DNA of 64,000 nt, taken from the NCBI GenBank assembly GCA_019057385.1, contig JAHQJS010000003.1:62001-126000 (forward strand), in the 5' to 3' direction. Shown one piece after another: positions 27,762-35,300 of the stretch. Each line of letters starts with the position of its first letter. Within the stretch, counting starts at the first letter, position 1. The stretch is from Candidatus Borrarchaeum weybense (GTDB taxonomy: Archaea; Asgardarchaeota; Sifarchaeia; Borrarchaeales; Borrarchaeaceae). The notes beneath the pieces are model-generated. The model made no database searches, was not told the origin of the DNA, and saw only the letters and a program-made list of their open reading frames with translations. Position numbers and translations under genes: made by a program.

Positions 27762-28121
27762 GTGAGAAAAATGGTACAAACTATTTTCAGTGTGCAAAGA
27801 ATTGAACCTACTGACCTTGAGGATATTTTTAAGATAAGGTTAACATCCCAAGATGGGAAAATGGAGCTCTCATTTGAAATAATAGAAAATCTATTTGATT
27901 TTAAAGAAAATACTGAGTTGGATATTTATATTGATAAAATACCTCCTAAGAAAGCTGATGCAGCTAATATACTTATGCAAGGAGATGTTTTTAAGGTACA
28001 AAAAAAACAGGACGTAGTTCAGGTTTTTGGCTCACTTGGAGGACTGCAACTTCGTCTTATTCATCCTAAGAGTAAAGAACTATTTCAAGCAACAGACCCT
28101 CTTATTTTAGCAATTTTTTAA
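27762..28121 (+). CDS. rpoG: RNA polymerase subunit RpoG / Rpb8-like
   Basis: A small all-beta protein whose last third, QVFGSLGGLQLRLIHPKS...DPLILAIF, matches the Rpb8 C-terminus (SYGGLLMRL...YLL), and the N-terminus IFSVQRIEP...FKIRLTSQDGKMELSFEI matches the first OB-like strands. Rpo8/RpoG occurs in TACK and Asgard archaea, so it is also a lineage marker. The start is GTG 27762 or ATG 27771. It is followed after 13 bases by the PAC2 gene. Confidence 0.72.
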   Translation: MRKMVQTIFSVQRIEPTDLEDIFKIRLTSQDGKMELSFEIIENLFDFKENTELDIYIDKIPPKKADAANILMQGDVFKVQKKQDVVQVFGSLGGLQLRLIHPKSKELFQATDPLILAIF

Positions 28122-28134
28122 TGGAGCTGGAGAT

Positions 28135-28872
28135 ATGTTCAAAATAAAGAAAGCTATAACTAAGCGTGATTTTTTAGATAATATTCTCATAACAGGTTTT
28201 CATGGAATAGGAGAAGTCGGATATATAGCTTCAACTCAACTAATAGAGGCCTTCGAGGGTGAACGTATAGGCATAATTGATAGTGAAACGTTACCATCTT
28301 TTGTTGCAATGGACAAGAATAGATTATCCCTCCCCTTTGAAATATTTAAATTTGATAGGTTTGTGACTATTTTACCCAACTTTCAGCCCAATCCTCAAGA
28401 AATTCATGGATTCTGTAAGGGGATTGTTGAATGGGTAATCTCTAATGAATTTAAGGAAGCATTTCTAATTGGAGGACTTGATAATCGATTCCAAAAAAGT
28501 GACGAAAAACCGTACAGGTGTGTACTCACACAGAAATATGAAGAAAAGGCAAAGAAATTGGACTTACCGATGCTTGAGCGAGGATTGTACGTCACCGGTC
28601 CGCTCGCATTGCTTCTTGCTTACTTTGAGATGGAAGATTTTCCAGCATTAGCTGTACTTCCGTACGGAAAAAGAGATCGTCCAGATCCGCGGGCGGCTTC
28701 AATAGCAGTTGAAGAATTTAGTAAAATCTATAATGTTGAAATAGACATATCAGAATTGCTAAAGGACGCACAAAGAGTAGAAGAAGAACTAGAAGAAATG
28801 CTAAGGCAGCAAAAAGAGAAAATGATGGAAGAAGCTCAGAGTCCAATTGACCGAACCAACTATTACATTTAG
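28135..28872 (+). CDS. PAC2-family (proteasome assembly chaperone-like) protein
   Basis: A 245-aa PAC2-family protein. Recognisable segments are LITGFHGIGEVGYIAS near the N-terminus, FLIGGLD in the middle, and MLERGLYVTGPLALLL with LPYGKRDRPDPRAA near the C-terminus, then a charged helical tail. Archaeal PAC2 homologues are linked to proteasome assembly in sequence databases, but the function here is not proven. It forms a pair with rpoG. Confidence 0.85.
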   Translation: MFKIKKAITKRDFLDNILITGFHGIGEVGYIASTQLIEAFEGERIGIIDSETLPSFVAMDKNRLSLPFEIFKFDRFVTILPNFQPNPQEIHGFCKGIVEWVISNEFKEAFLIGGLDNRFQKSDEKPYRCVLTQKYEEKAKKLDLPMLERGLYVTGPLALLLAYFEMEDFPALAVLPYGKRDRPDPRAASIAVEEFSKIYNVEIDISELLKDAQRVEEELEEMLRQQKEKMMEEAQSPIDRTNYYI

Positions 28873-28994
28873 TATGAATTAAATCTTATCGTTAGTTCTT
28901 TCATCAATATAAGATAACTTAGTTTGATTCTTACCGTTCCTTTCATAATAGACATCTATTACAGCGAATAGTGTCTATCCACCCACGATAAGAA

Positions 28995-29275
28995 CATGAG
29001 TGGAGGGCCCGCTAGGACGGTTAAGCGGGATACCTACCGCCATATAGGGTGCAGGCCTTGCGTGAACGAAACGATGATTTATTATCAGCGTTCCCGCAGA
29101 ATCGACGGCGTACGGGAGTGCTGGGCTGAAGTCCGTGAAGTGGTCCCGGGGCGAATGCTTAAACCTCCGGGTGCCTCATCTTACCATCAATTCTCACTTA
29201 TATACTGGAGGACCTGCTTTATAAACACCACGCCTCACGCGTTCACTGTGGAACCCCTTGCCCGCGAAAGAATCG
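28995..29275. ncRNA. GC-rich structured RNA candidate, unidentified
   Basis: This stretch is much richer in G and C than its surroundings and folds readily. Local stems: CCCGCT/AGCGGG at 29009-29030, CCCGG/CCGGG around 29146-29169. Long-range pairs: GTGAACG (29063) with CGTTCAC (29239), and GCAGG (29052) with CCTGC (29213). No credible protein is encoded. On the minus strand a TTTATAAA at 29218-29225 could be a promoter. I compared it with 5S, SRP, RNase P RNA and tRNA signatures and found none. Orientation is unresolved. Confidence 0.45.
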
Positions 29276-29304
29276 TCTATATTTGTCTATAAAATAAATA
29301 ACTG

Positions 29305-29595
29305 TTAATCACCCTCTTGTAACTTTTGTTTGATCACAAAAACTCGTATTTTTTCCTCTGCAATTATAAGTGTATCATTGATGGATTTAATTACAGAATG
29401 AGGAATTAAAATTGTTCCTTTCTCATCGCGCGGAAATTTTTCAATATCTGGATGTTTAGTAGGCTTCACACACACCGCTAATAGGTGGCCATCTCGCGAA
29501 TTAATTATGAAATCAACTACCTTTCCCATAGCAGAACCTTTTTCATCAGTTACAGAAATACCAACTAAGTCCCGGATATCGATGATTTCCGACAT
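29305..29595 (-). CDS. PRC-barrel domain protein
   Basis: A 96-aa single PRC-barrel protein: DLVGISVTDEKGSAMGKVVDFIINSRDGHLLAVCV is the typical first half and IPHSVIKSINDTLIIAEE the second. PRC barrels in archaea are thought to bind RNA or ribosome-maturation and division partners. The leader and first codons have a diverged second copy just downstream of RNA element copy 2 (29872-29926), in the same sense. Confidence 0.88.
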   Translation of the reverse strand: MSEIIDIRDLVGISVTDEKGSAMGKVVDFIINSRDGHLLAVCVKPTKHPDIEKFPRDEKGTILIPHSVIKSINDTLIIAEEKIRVFVIKQKLQEGD

Positions 29596-29846
29596 TTTTC
29601 ATCCCATCAGACCTTGCATGAGTCGGTCTATGTTAAATCAATATTTTTTGCTATTAATATCATCTGCTTCGAGTTATAAATTAGTCAAGTCATATTGACA
29701 GAACCTTTTCAAAAAGCAAAAATGAGAGTAGAATTGGAAAATTCAAAATTCGATTCAATAAATCTCGAATGAAAAGTGAAAACTAAAGAACGCTGTGCAA
29801 TTATCTTCGTTTAAATCATACAAAAGTCTATCATAATGCAGGAAAT

Positions 29847-29866
29847 AGGAGGGAATAATCCCTCCT
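29847..29866 (-). terminator. Perfect hairpin downstream of the RAMP/RNA module
   Basis: AGGAGGGAATAATCCCTCCT is a perfect inverted repeat with an 8-base stem and 4-base loop. It lies 45 bases beyond the 3' end of RNA element copy 2 on the minus strand, where the module's transcript should end. A terminator or processing role is inferred. Confidence 0.5.
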
Positions 29867-29871
29867 TATCT

Positions 29872-29912
29872 AATATTTACAGGAATGCCGATTAAGTCGC
29901 GGATATTTTTTT
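29872..29912 (-). repeat. Diverged second copy of the PRC-barrel gene 5' end
   Basis: On the minus strand, the sequence immediately after RNA element copy 2 reads ATATCCGCGACTTAATCGGC then ATTCCTGTAA; the PRC gene has ATATCCGGGACTTAGTTGGT then ATTTCTGTAA. Five of 30 bases differ, mostly at third codon positions. The last bases of the RNA element (GGGACGAAAAATGTC) also match the PRC leader (GGGATGAAAAATGTC). Confidence 0.65.
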
Positions 29913-29999
29913 GACATTTTTCGTCCCCTGCGAGTCATTCATTCCCAACAAGTGAGGCGTCGGACCTCTAATTTGGTTCAGTCTCATGCACAAGAACGT
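29913..29999 (-). ncRNA. RAMP-associated structured RNA element, copy 2
   Basis: Located about 90 bases downstream of the Cas6-like gene. It keeps the 5' block ACGTTCTTGTGCATGAGACTG, the loop TCCGACG and the 3' block GACTCGCAGGGGACG with AAAAATGTC. The outer stem is ACGTTCTT(G)TGC with GCAGGGGACG, then GAG/CTC; the inner hairpin is CCAA...GAGG / CCTC...TTGG. Compared with copy 1, A-T pairs are replaced by G-C in the loop-closing stem. See copy 1 for function. Confidence 0.75.
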
Positions 30000-30091
30000 G
30001 TCCCCCGTGATATACGAAGAACATTCCGCCTTGTAACTCATTAAACCTCTTGAAAAGAGTCTATATAAACACCGCGATTCAAAACAAAGAT

Positions 30092-30919
30092 TCATTCTTG
30101 CCATGTATACAAACCACTCTTCAAGTCATCAAGATAGAGATTTACCATAAGGAGTAGGTGATTTTTTAAAGATGAAAAGCCAAATTTTAGCGCTTCGCTG
30201 ATCTTATCAAACGCTTGACATTTTCGAATATAAGTATAAAGAGCATAAGGGGAATATTGACGCCTTTCTATCTCTATTTTTAATACATCGAAATCAATTT
30301 TTTCTAATTCTGTCACACGATAACGAGAGGACGCTGACCATCTAAATTTTCGAGAAATCATTGCAGATAGTCGGTCATAATGTTGTAATAAATAAAGCCA
30401 AAGAAAATCTTTTTCATCTATATCATAATTGTGATGATTCTTTGCAAGTTTGAAGACATCTTCGTCAGCTATATCAACATCAGTATAAATTTTACTTGGA
30501 TGTCGATCAGTGCCTACAAAATCATGCAGGAGCATTGCTATAATTAACTTTTCCTGCATATCTGAGAGTTTAGGAAGTTTCTTACGAATCTTAATTCTTC
30601 TTGTAGTATAGAGAGGCTTTTTCTTGAGTTTTTTGAGAGAAGTCCAAAAGATTCGTCCCATCCCCTCACATGTATAACTTCCAACACTATCAATAGCAAG
30701 TGCTTCTTCAAGTTTATGTTCTGAAACGATAAACTCAATATTACCAAACCACGCCCTAAAGGTCATTGGCGCACGTCTTTGTCCTACCGTTAATTTTCCG
30801 AATACCCTGGGACGACCTTTTATGGTCATCGCTCCAACGTCGGTAACTCCAAAATGTCTACGCTTTGAAACAATAGGAGTTTTTGTATAACCAATTAATT
30901 TAAAGTATTTCTGTGGCAT
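30092..30919 (-). CDS. Cas6-like RAMP with C-terminal HD-like helical domain
   Basis: A 275-aa protein. Residues 25-92 look like the C-terminal half of Cas6-type RAMPs: MTFRAWFGNIEFIV (as in RGFVGxxEF) and the glycine-rich GSYTCEGMGRIFW. The rest is helical; LLHDF at 131-134 with H140, H162-H163 and HYDRLSA at 180-186 resembles an HD-hydrolase remnant, though the metal ligands are not all clear. Cas6 enzymes cut hairpin RNAs, so the structured RNA elements on both sides (29913-29999 and 31025-31111) are natural candidate substrates. Both the Cas6 and HD readings are motif-level and could be wrong in detail. Confidence 0.55.
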   Translation of the reverse strand: MPQKYFKLIGYTKTPIVSKRRHFGVTDVGAMTIKGRPRVFGKLTVGQRRAPMTFRAWFGNIEFIVSEHKLEEALAIDSVGSYTCEGMGRIFWTSLKKLKKKPLYTTRRIKIRKKLPKLSDMQEKLIIAMLLHDFVGTDRHPSKIYTDVDIADEDVFKLAKNHHNYDIDEKDFLWLYLLQHYDRLSAMISRKFRWSASSRYRVTELEKIDFDVLKIEIERRQYSPYALYTYIRKCQAFDKISEALKFGFSSLKNHLLLMVNLYLDDLKSGLYTWQE

Positions 30920-30965
30920 TTTATTCCCTCTTATAAGATTTTACCTCCTCTTTGAACAAAAGAGA

Positions 30966-31019
30966 GGAGATATAAACCTTGCCAAAGTAAACACGTTTGC
31001 AACTGTTGTTTGTAAAGTG
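30966..31019 (-). promoter_or_regulatory. Promoter of the Cas6-like gene, duplicated upstream of Cas7-like copy 2
   Basis: On the minus strand GTGTTTACTTTGGCAAGG and TTTATAT lie about 50 bases before the ATG at 30919. About 54 bases are shared with 32017-32072 upstream of the second Cas7-like gene. The TTTATAT is the probable TATA box; the shared DNA suggests common regulation or duplication of a gene-plus-promoter unit. Confidence 0.5.
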
Positions 31020-31024
31020 GGTAT

Positions 31025-31111
31025 GACATTTTTCGTTCCTTGCGAGTCATCCGTCCCCAACAATTGAGGCGTCGGACCTCTAAGCTGGTTCAGTCTCATG
31101 CACAAGAACGT
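31025..31111 (-). ncRNA. RAMP-associated structured RNA element, copy 3
   Basis: Lies about 60 bases downstream of the second Cas7-like gene and upstream of the Cas6-like gene. The 5' arm ACGTTCTTGTGC pairs perfectly with GCAAGGAACG except for one bulged G; in copies 1 and 2 the same positions are G-U wobbles (GCAGGGGACG). The inner hairpin has GAGG/CCTC and the conserved loop TCCGACG. These pairing-preserving changes support a real RNA. It ends AACGAAAAATGTC. Confidence 0.75.
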
Positions 31112-31173
31112 ATCACTCACATCAGTAAGTGATAAACCGTAATGAGATGAGAAAAAAAGTTGAAATAAATGTG

Positions 31174-31983
31174 TCACACAGCCACCTTCTCATCCTGTTT
31201 ACTCATAGTATTCAAAGAAGTTCTCCAATCCTCGATTTTACTTAGAGAAAGCGGAATTTCAGTGGTTTCTTCTATAATTTTATAGTTTCCTTCGCTATCC
31301 TCTTCGACTCTTCGAAAAGTCTCAACCTTCTGAAGAGCAATATTAAGGATTTTGACGCAACCATATCCACTTGACCGTCCTGCCCCAAGAATTTCTACGT
31401 AGAGCATTGCTTCTATAAGAAACTTGATTTCAACATCAGTTAGATTAGTGACATCAATTTGAAAGGAAAAAAATCCACTGAAATAACTCTCACGAAAGTC
31501 TTGGATGGGAGTACCATCATAGGCAAGCGCTATTCTGTTTTCACTAGAGATGTGGACATTTTGAACTGGCACTATTGTTATAAAATCTTTGTGTTTAATC
31601 GAGGCAATAGGGTCTGCTGCGACAACAATAGAGGACTTTTCACGGAAGGTGCCAAAGATTGTTCTGAGAATACAGGGAGGATCGCATGTACCAAGCGCAT
31701 GAAATCCTTGCGGAAGAACACTTTTACCATCTTTAAGTTCAGTTTTTTCAGAACTATGACATACTTCGATGTTGCAGTCTTGAGCAAGTTCCATACAGGC
31801 ATGTCTTAACATCCCTCGGATACCTTTAATGTAATAAAATTTAGTATTGAACGTTTTTTCTCCATTCACATAAGGAAATTTCCCTAACAAGAGCATGCTA
31901 GAATTTTTCTGAATCGAGGCATTGATAGGCTTTGCTATGGGTGTAAAGGCGTGAACAACTATCTGGTTTTTGATTTTTCTCAT
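31174..31983 (-). CDS. Cas7-like RAMP protein, copy 2
   Basis: A 269-aa paralogue of the gene at 2937-3758, similar throughout: YYIKGIRGMLRHACMELAQDC, the CDPPCILRTIFGTF cysteine/FG patch, VHISSENRIA, ESYFSGFFSF and the glycine-rich LGAGRSSGYG. It has the shape of a Csm3/Csf2-type Cas7. It is encoded between the helicase-Cas1 gene (upstream, same strand, 340 bases away) and the Cas6-like gene, and is followed by RNA element copy 3. A complex coating a short RNA is the simplest inference; no Cas5, large subunit or array was seen. Confidence 0.8.
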   Translation of the reverse strand: MRKIKNQIVVHAFTPIAKPINASIQKNSSMLLLGKFPYVNGEKTFNTKFYYIKGIRGMLRHACMELAQDCNIEVCHSSEKTELKDGKSVLPQGFHALGTCDPPCILRTIFGTFREKSSIVVAADPIASIKHKDFITIVPVQNVHISSENRIALAYDGTPIQDFRESYFSGFFSFQIDVTNLTDVEIKFLIEAMLYVEILGAGRSSGYGCVKILNIALQKVETFRRVEEDSEGNYKIIEETTEIPLSLSKIEDWRTSLNTMSKQDEKVAV

Positions 31984-32016
31984 GTTTCCAACCTCAAATA
32001 TATTTAGTACAAGTAC

Positions 32017-32072
32017 CTATATAAACCTTGCTCAAAATAAACACTTTTTCTACTCTTGTTAGTAAAATGGGG
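32017..32072 (-). promoter_or_regulatory. Promoter of Cas7-like copy 2, shared block
   Basis: The minus strand has GTGTTTATTTTGAGCAAGG and TTTATATAG about 35 bases before the ATG at 31983, homologous over about 55 bases to the Cas6-like gene's upstream DNA. The rest of the 343-base gap to the helicase-Cas1 stop (32073-32326) is AT-rich and shows nothing else. Confidence 0.5.
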
Positions 32073-32326
32073 TTTAAAATGACTTCCTTTTTAGAAATAA
32101 AGTATTTTAAACAGGTTTTATGTGAAAAACCATTGTATGTTTAGAACCTGATTTATAAATCACAATGTAACATTCAATTTACATCATCATTTTTTTAAAA
32201 GAATAGTTGTTTGATTTAACAAAATTAAGTTTCTTCGGGAATTCAAAAAGAGTACATTGATGGTATCAACTAAACTAAAAATCGTTCGAAAAAAATAATT
32301 GTTCCATTGATGGTTGCTAATAAAAA

Positions 32327-35300
32327 TTAGGGCAATAGATCTTTTACTGTAACTGGAGGACCCTTTTTCTGTGGTTTATAGATGCCTTCTAAATGTTGGA
32401 ATCTTTCAAACATTAAGTGGAGAGTTTCCTTATCTGGAGCGTAAATAAAGGGGATGAATCGCTTATTTTCTAGCAAAAAATCCTTGAGTTGTACTGCACA
32501 CTGCCTTAAAGCCTCCATTACTGTCATCTTCTGTTCAAGATAGTATATTTCTTGATTGAGTATATCATCAACTAGTCTCTCAACTTTGTAGTGTCCATTC
32601 CATGTTAGGTGATAGAATTGTTCGTGTTCAAGCGTTTTACGCTTCTTGAAATCAGCTTTTGTAAATTCACCATACAAACATGCTAAAATTAGGGTGAGCC
32701 TGAACAAGGGAATAAACATTTCTCGAAAATCAAAGATAGTGCCTAGAAAGGAGCGTTGGGTTTTTTTAAAGTGCAGTATCAGTTCATCCGGTACCCAAGA
32801 AAATCCTACTTCAGCGAGTGCTTTTCGACAGTAAAGGTTAAGATGACGATAAACAGCATTGAGTGCAGCACTAAAGGGTGTACGTGCTTTTACTTCTCCT
32901 AAAAGGACAACGGTGGAAATATAGCGTTCTAGGGTACGACTAATGATCTCAAAGTAGGTTCCTCTTAGCAAACGTTTAGGGATTTCCCAGGCAACTCCTT
33001 CAACTAAGCCTTCAAACCCACGGAGGTTGTCAATATTACCCCTCCAATAGAGAAAAGTATATGCTACTCGATCCAGCAATTTAGATAAGAGCTCTTGAGC
33101 ATTTTCAGCAGATAACAACCCCTCTTTTTCAACTTGGAGTACTGAATTGGCTAGACCTATATCTTTACTTATTGTCAGAAGCCATGCTAGCAATTTGCCT
33201 CGTTCTGTTCCTCTGATTCGCTGAGCGGCATATTTCAGTTCGTCGGCTACCTGTTGTTTCTTTGGAGTTAGTTTATTTTGTGCAAAGAAACTACCTTTTG
33301 GTGTATTTGCATCAATGAGTTTCTTGCTATATTTCTTACGAATGTATTGCGATATATCGCCACCTTCAATGATGATATTACGGATAGCACCGACTAAATA
33401 CCGTTTTGTTTCTCTTCCGTCTTTTAGTGTATGAACAAATCGTTTTTTTCTAATATCGAGCCTTTCATTACACTTGACACGGATATTTCGTTTTGGTCTT
33501 CTGATATAGACCTTTGTCTTTTTAACTCTCTGAACATAATTCCCGGGCTTACCTATAAGCAGTTCTAAATTTGTTTGCAATACATCACGATAACCCGGTT
33601 TTATTACAAGTTCACCATTAACGGTCAAATGATAACTGGAATTGCATTCAGGACAGACTGTATATTCCATATATGAGGACGGTAATTCCACAATGCCACG
33701 AGGTTTACAGTTTAAACATGTAATGCTGCCATTTGTTTCTTGCAATATTCTTATTTTACGTTTTTTTAACCTTTGAACATTTTCGTGATGTTCGCATGCA
33801 CTCTTCCTTGGTGTGGCGTAAGGATTTCTTGCTCGTTTTCCTACTTGTTTGTTTAATTTGCAGTTTAACACACAAACATGTGCATGTTTCGATCTTCGAC
33901 GGTCCTTTATAGGGTTTATCTGAATGAACTTACAAGATCCACAGGTGAGCCGAAGATGTTCAGGAATACTTGCGTTCACATCAGCTACATAGATTTTGGG
34001 GCGCCCTCGAAGCTGACCTTGAGAGATAACCTGTATTTGCTCTTGTATTTTTAACTGCTTGATGTGCTTAACTATCGTAGTATAGTGAACATTTTGATTG
34101 TATTGCTTGCGAACCTCTGACAAAATAAAATCGTAAGAAATGATTCCATGTTTTTTAATAATGTTATAAATTGCTTTATGAAGTCCGGGATATGGTTTCG
34201 GTCTTTGCTTTGGATACCAACGTCTCTTTTTAACTTTTTTCGCTTCATTAGCTTTAAGCTCATTATATTTAGCATTTAGTTTAGTTGAGAGTTCTTTAGC
34301 GACTCGTGCTTCTCTCAGGTCTCTTTGTCCCAAAAAGCTATAACTTGCTTCTGCGATCCATGAGGCTGTTTTCTTATGAGATTCAGCATCACCCAGTCGT
34401 ATTTTTGCCTGAATTGCAGCTTCTGTTACTGTAGATCCTTGACTTAGTAACTTAATGAAGGCTGTATACTGTTGGGCGTTATACCGTTTGGTGTTACTTA
34501 GTTCACGCATACATTGCCCAACAAGTTTGACTAATTGTTGGGAAAACTCCTGTTCTGAAGAGGAATGATTTGTGACAAAAAACTTCTTGATCCTTATTGC
34601 AATTTTGATCGGCAGTAAATATTTACTTGCCCAACGACCCTTGTCTGTTGCACAGAACCTTCCTCCATTTTTTCTAACAAAACCTTCCGTGATCAGCGTT
34701 TGAAGGATACCCTGTTTCTTATTTCTTTCATCAGACTCAGGTTTAGCCAATAGATCTCCTTTTAATTGCTGTTTGAAGTCTTTCAATTTGTCATAGGTGA
34801 ATGGTGTGAGAAATAAGCGAAGTTCGCCGTATTTAACCTTGTTTGCAGTGGTTCTTTTCCTGATCCAAATGAAAAATGTTCGAGTTAATCGTTTCAAGTC
34901 GTTCGGCAGGGAACCTTTGTGTGCGTCGAATAGTATTAACAGTAAATGATTTTCATTATTAAGTTGGCATAGTTCCTCTTCTTTGGTCATAAGTGCACTA
35001 TTCATTAGTTCGAACCAGTTCCGTAGCATTGTTTTGTATTGATGAAAGAAATAGTGCCTTTCAAGTTTGCTCAGTAATTGATTCGAGGATACAGAACCCT
35101 TAGCTATTAATGTAAGTACAATATCTGCCATTGAAGAACGTGCTTGGCTTTTAATGCTATGTTCTTTCACTATCAGTTGTCCTTCAACGATTTGTATCTC
35201 CTTTTGTTTCAGAAGTTCTTGGTCGTTTCCAACAAAGATCAAGTCAGCATACCCAATCCTATGATGTCGCGGTCGTGCCGCCCTGCCACTCAGTTGTATA

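Noticed and set aside
28995..29275. GC-rich stretch as SRP RNA, RNase P RNA or 5S rRNA
   Set aside because: It lacks the SRP GGAAGGNAGC region, the RNase P GGAAAGUCC and ACAGAAA regions, and the 5S CCGAAC...GAAGUUAAGC region. A 98-aa frame across it has no protein-like features.
29913..29999. RNA element as a box C/D guide RNA
   Set aside because: CTGA and GGATGA/GAATGA occur next to the GAG/CTC stem in copies 2 and 3, reminiscent of a kink-turn, but copy 1 lacks CTGA and the C box is not standard.
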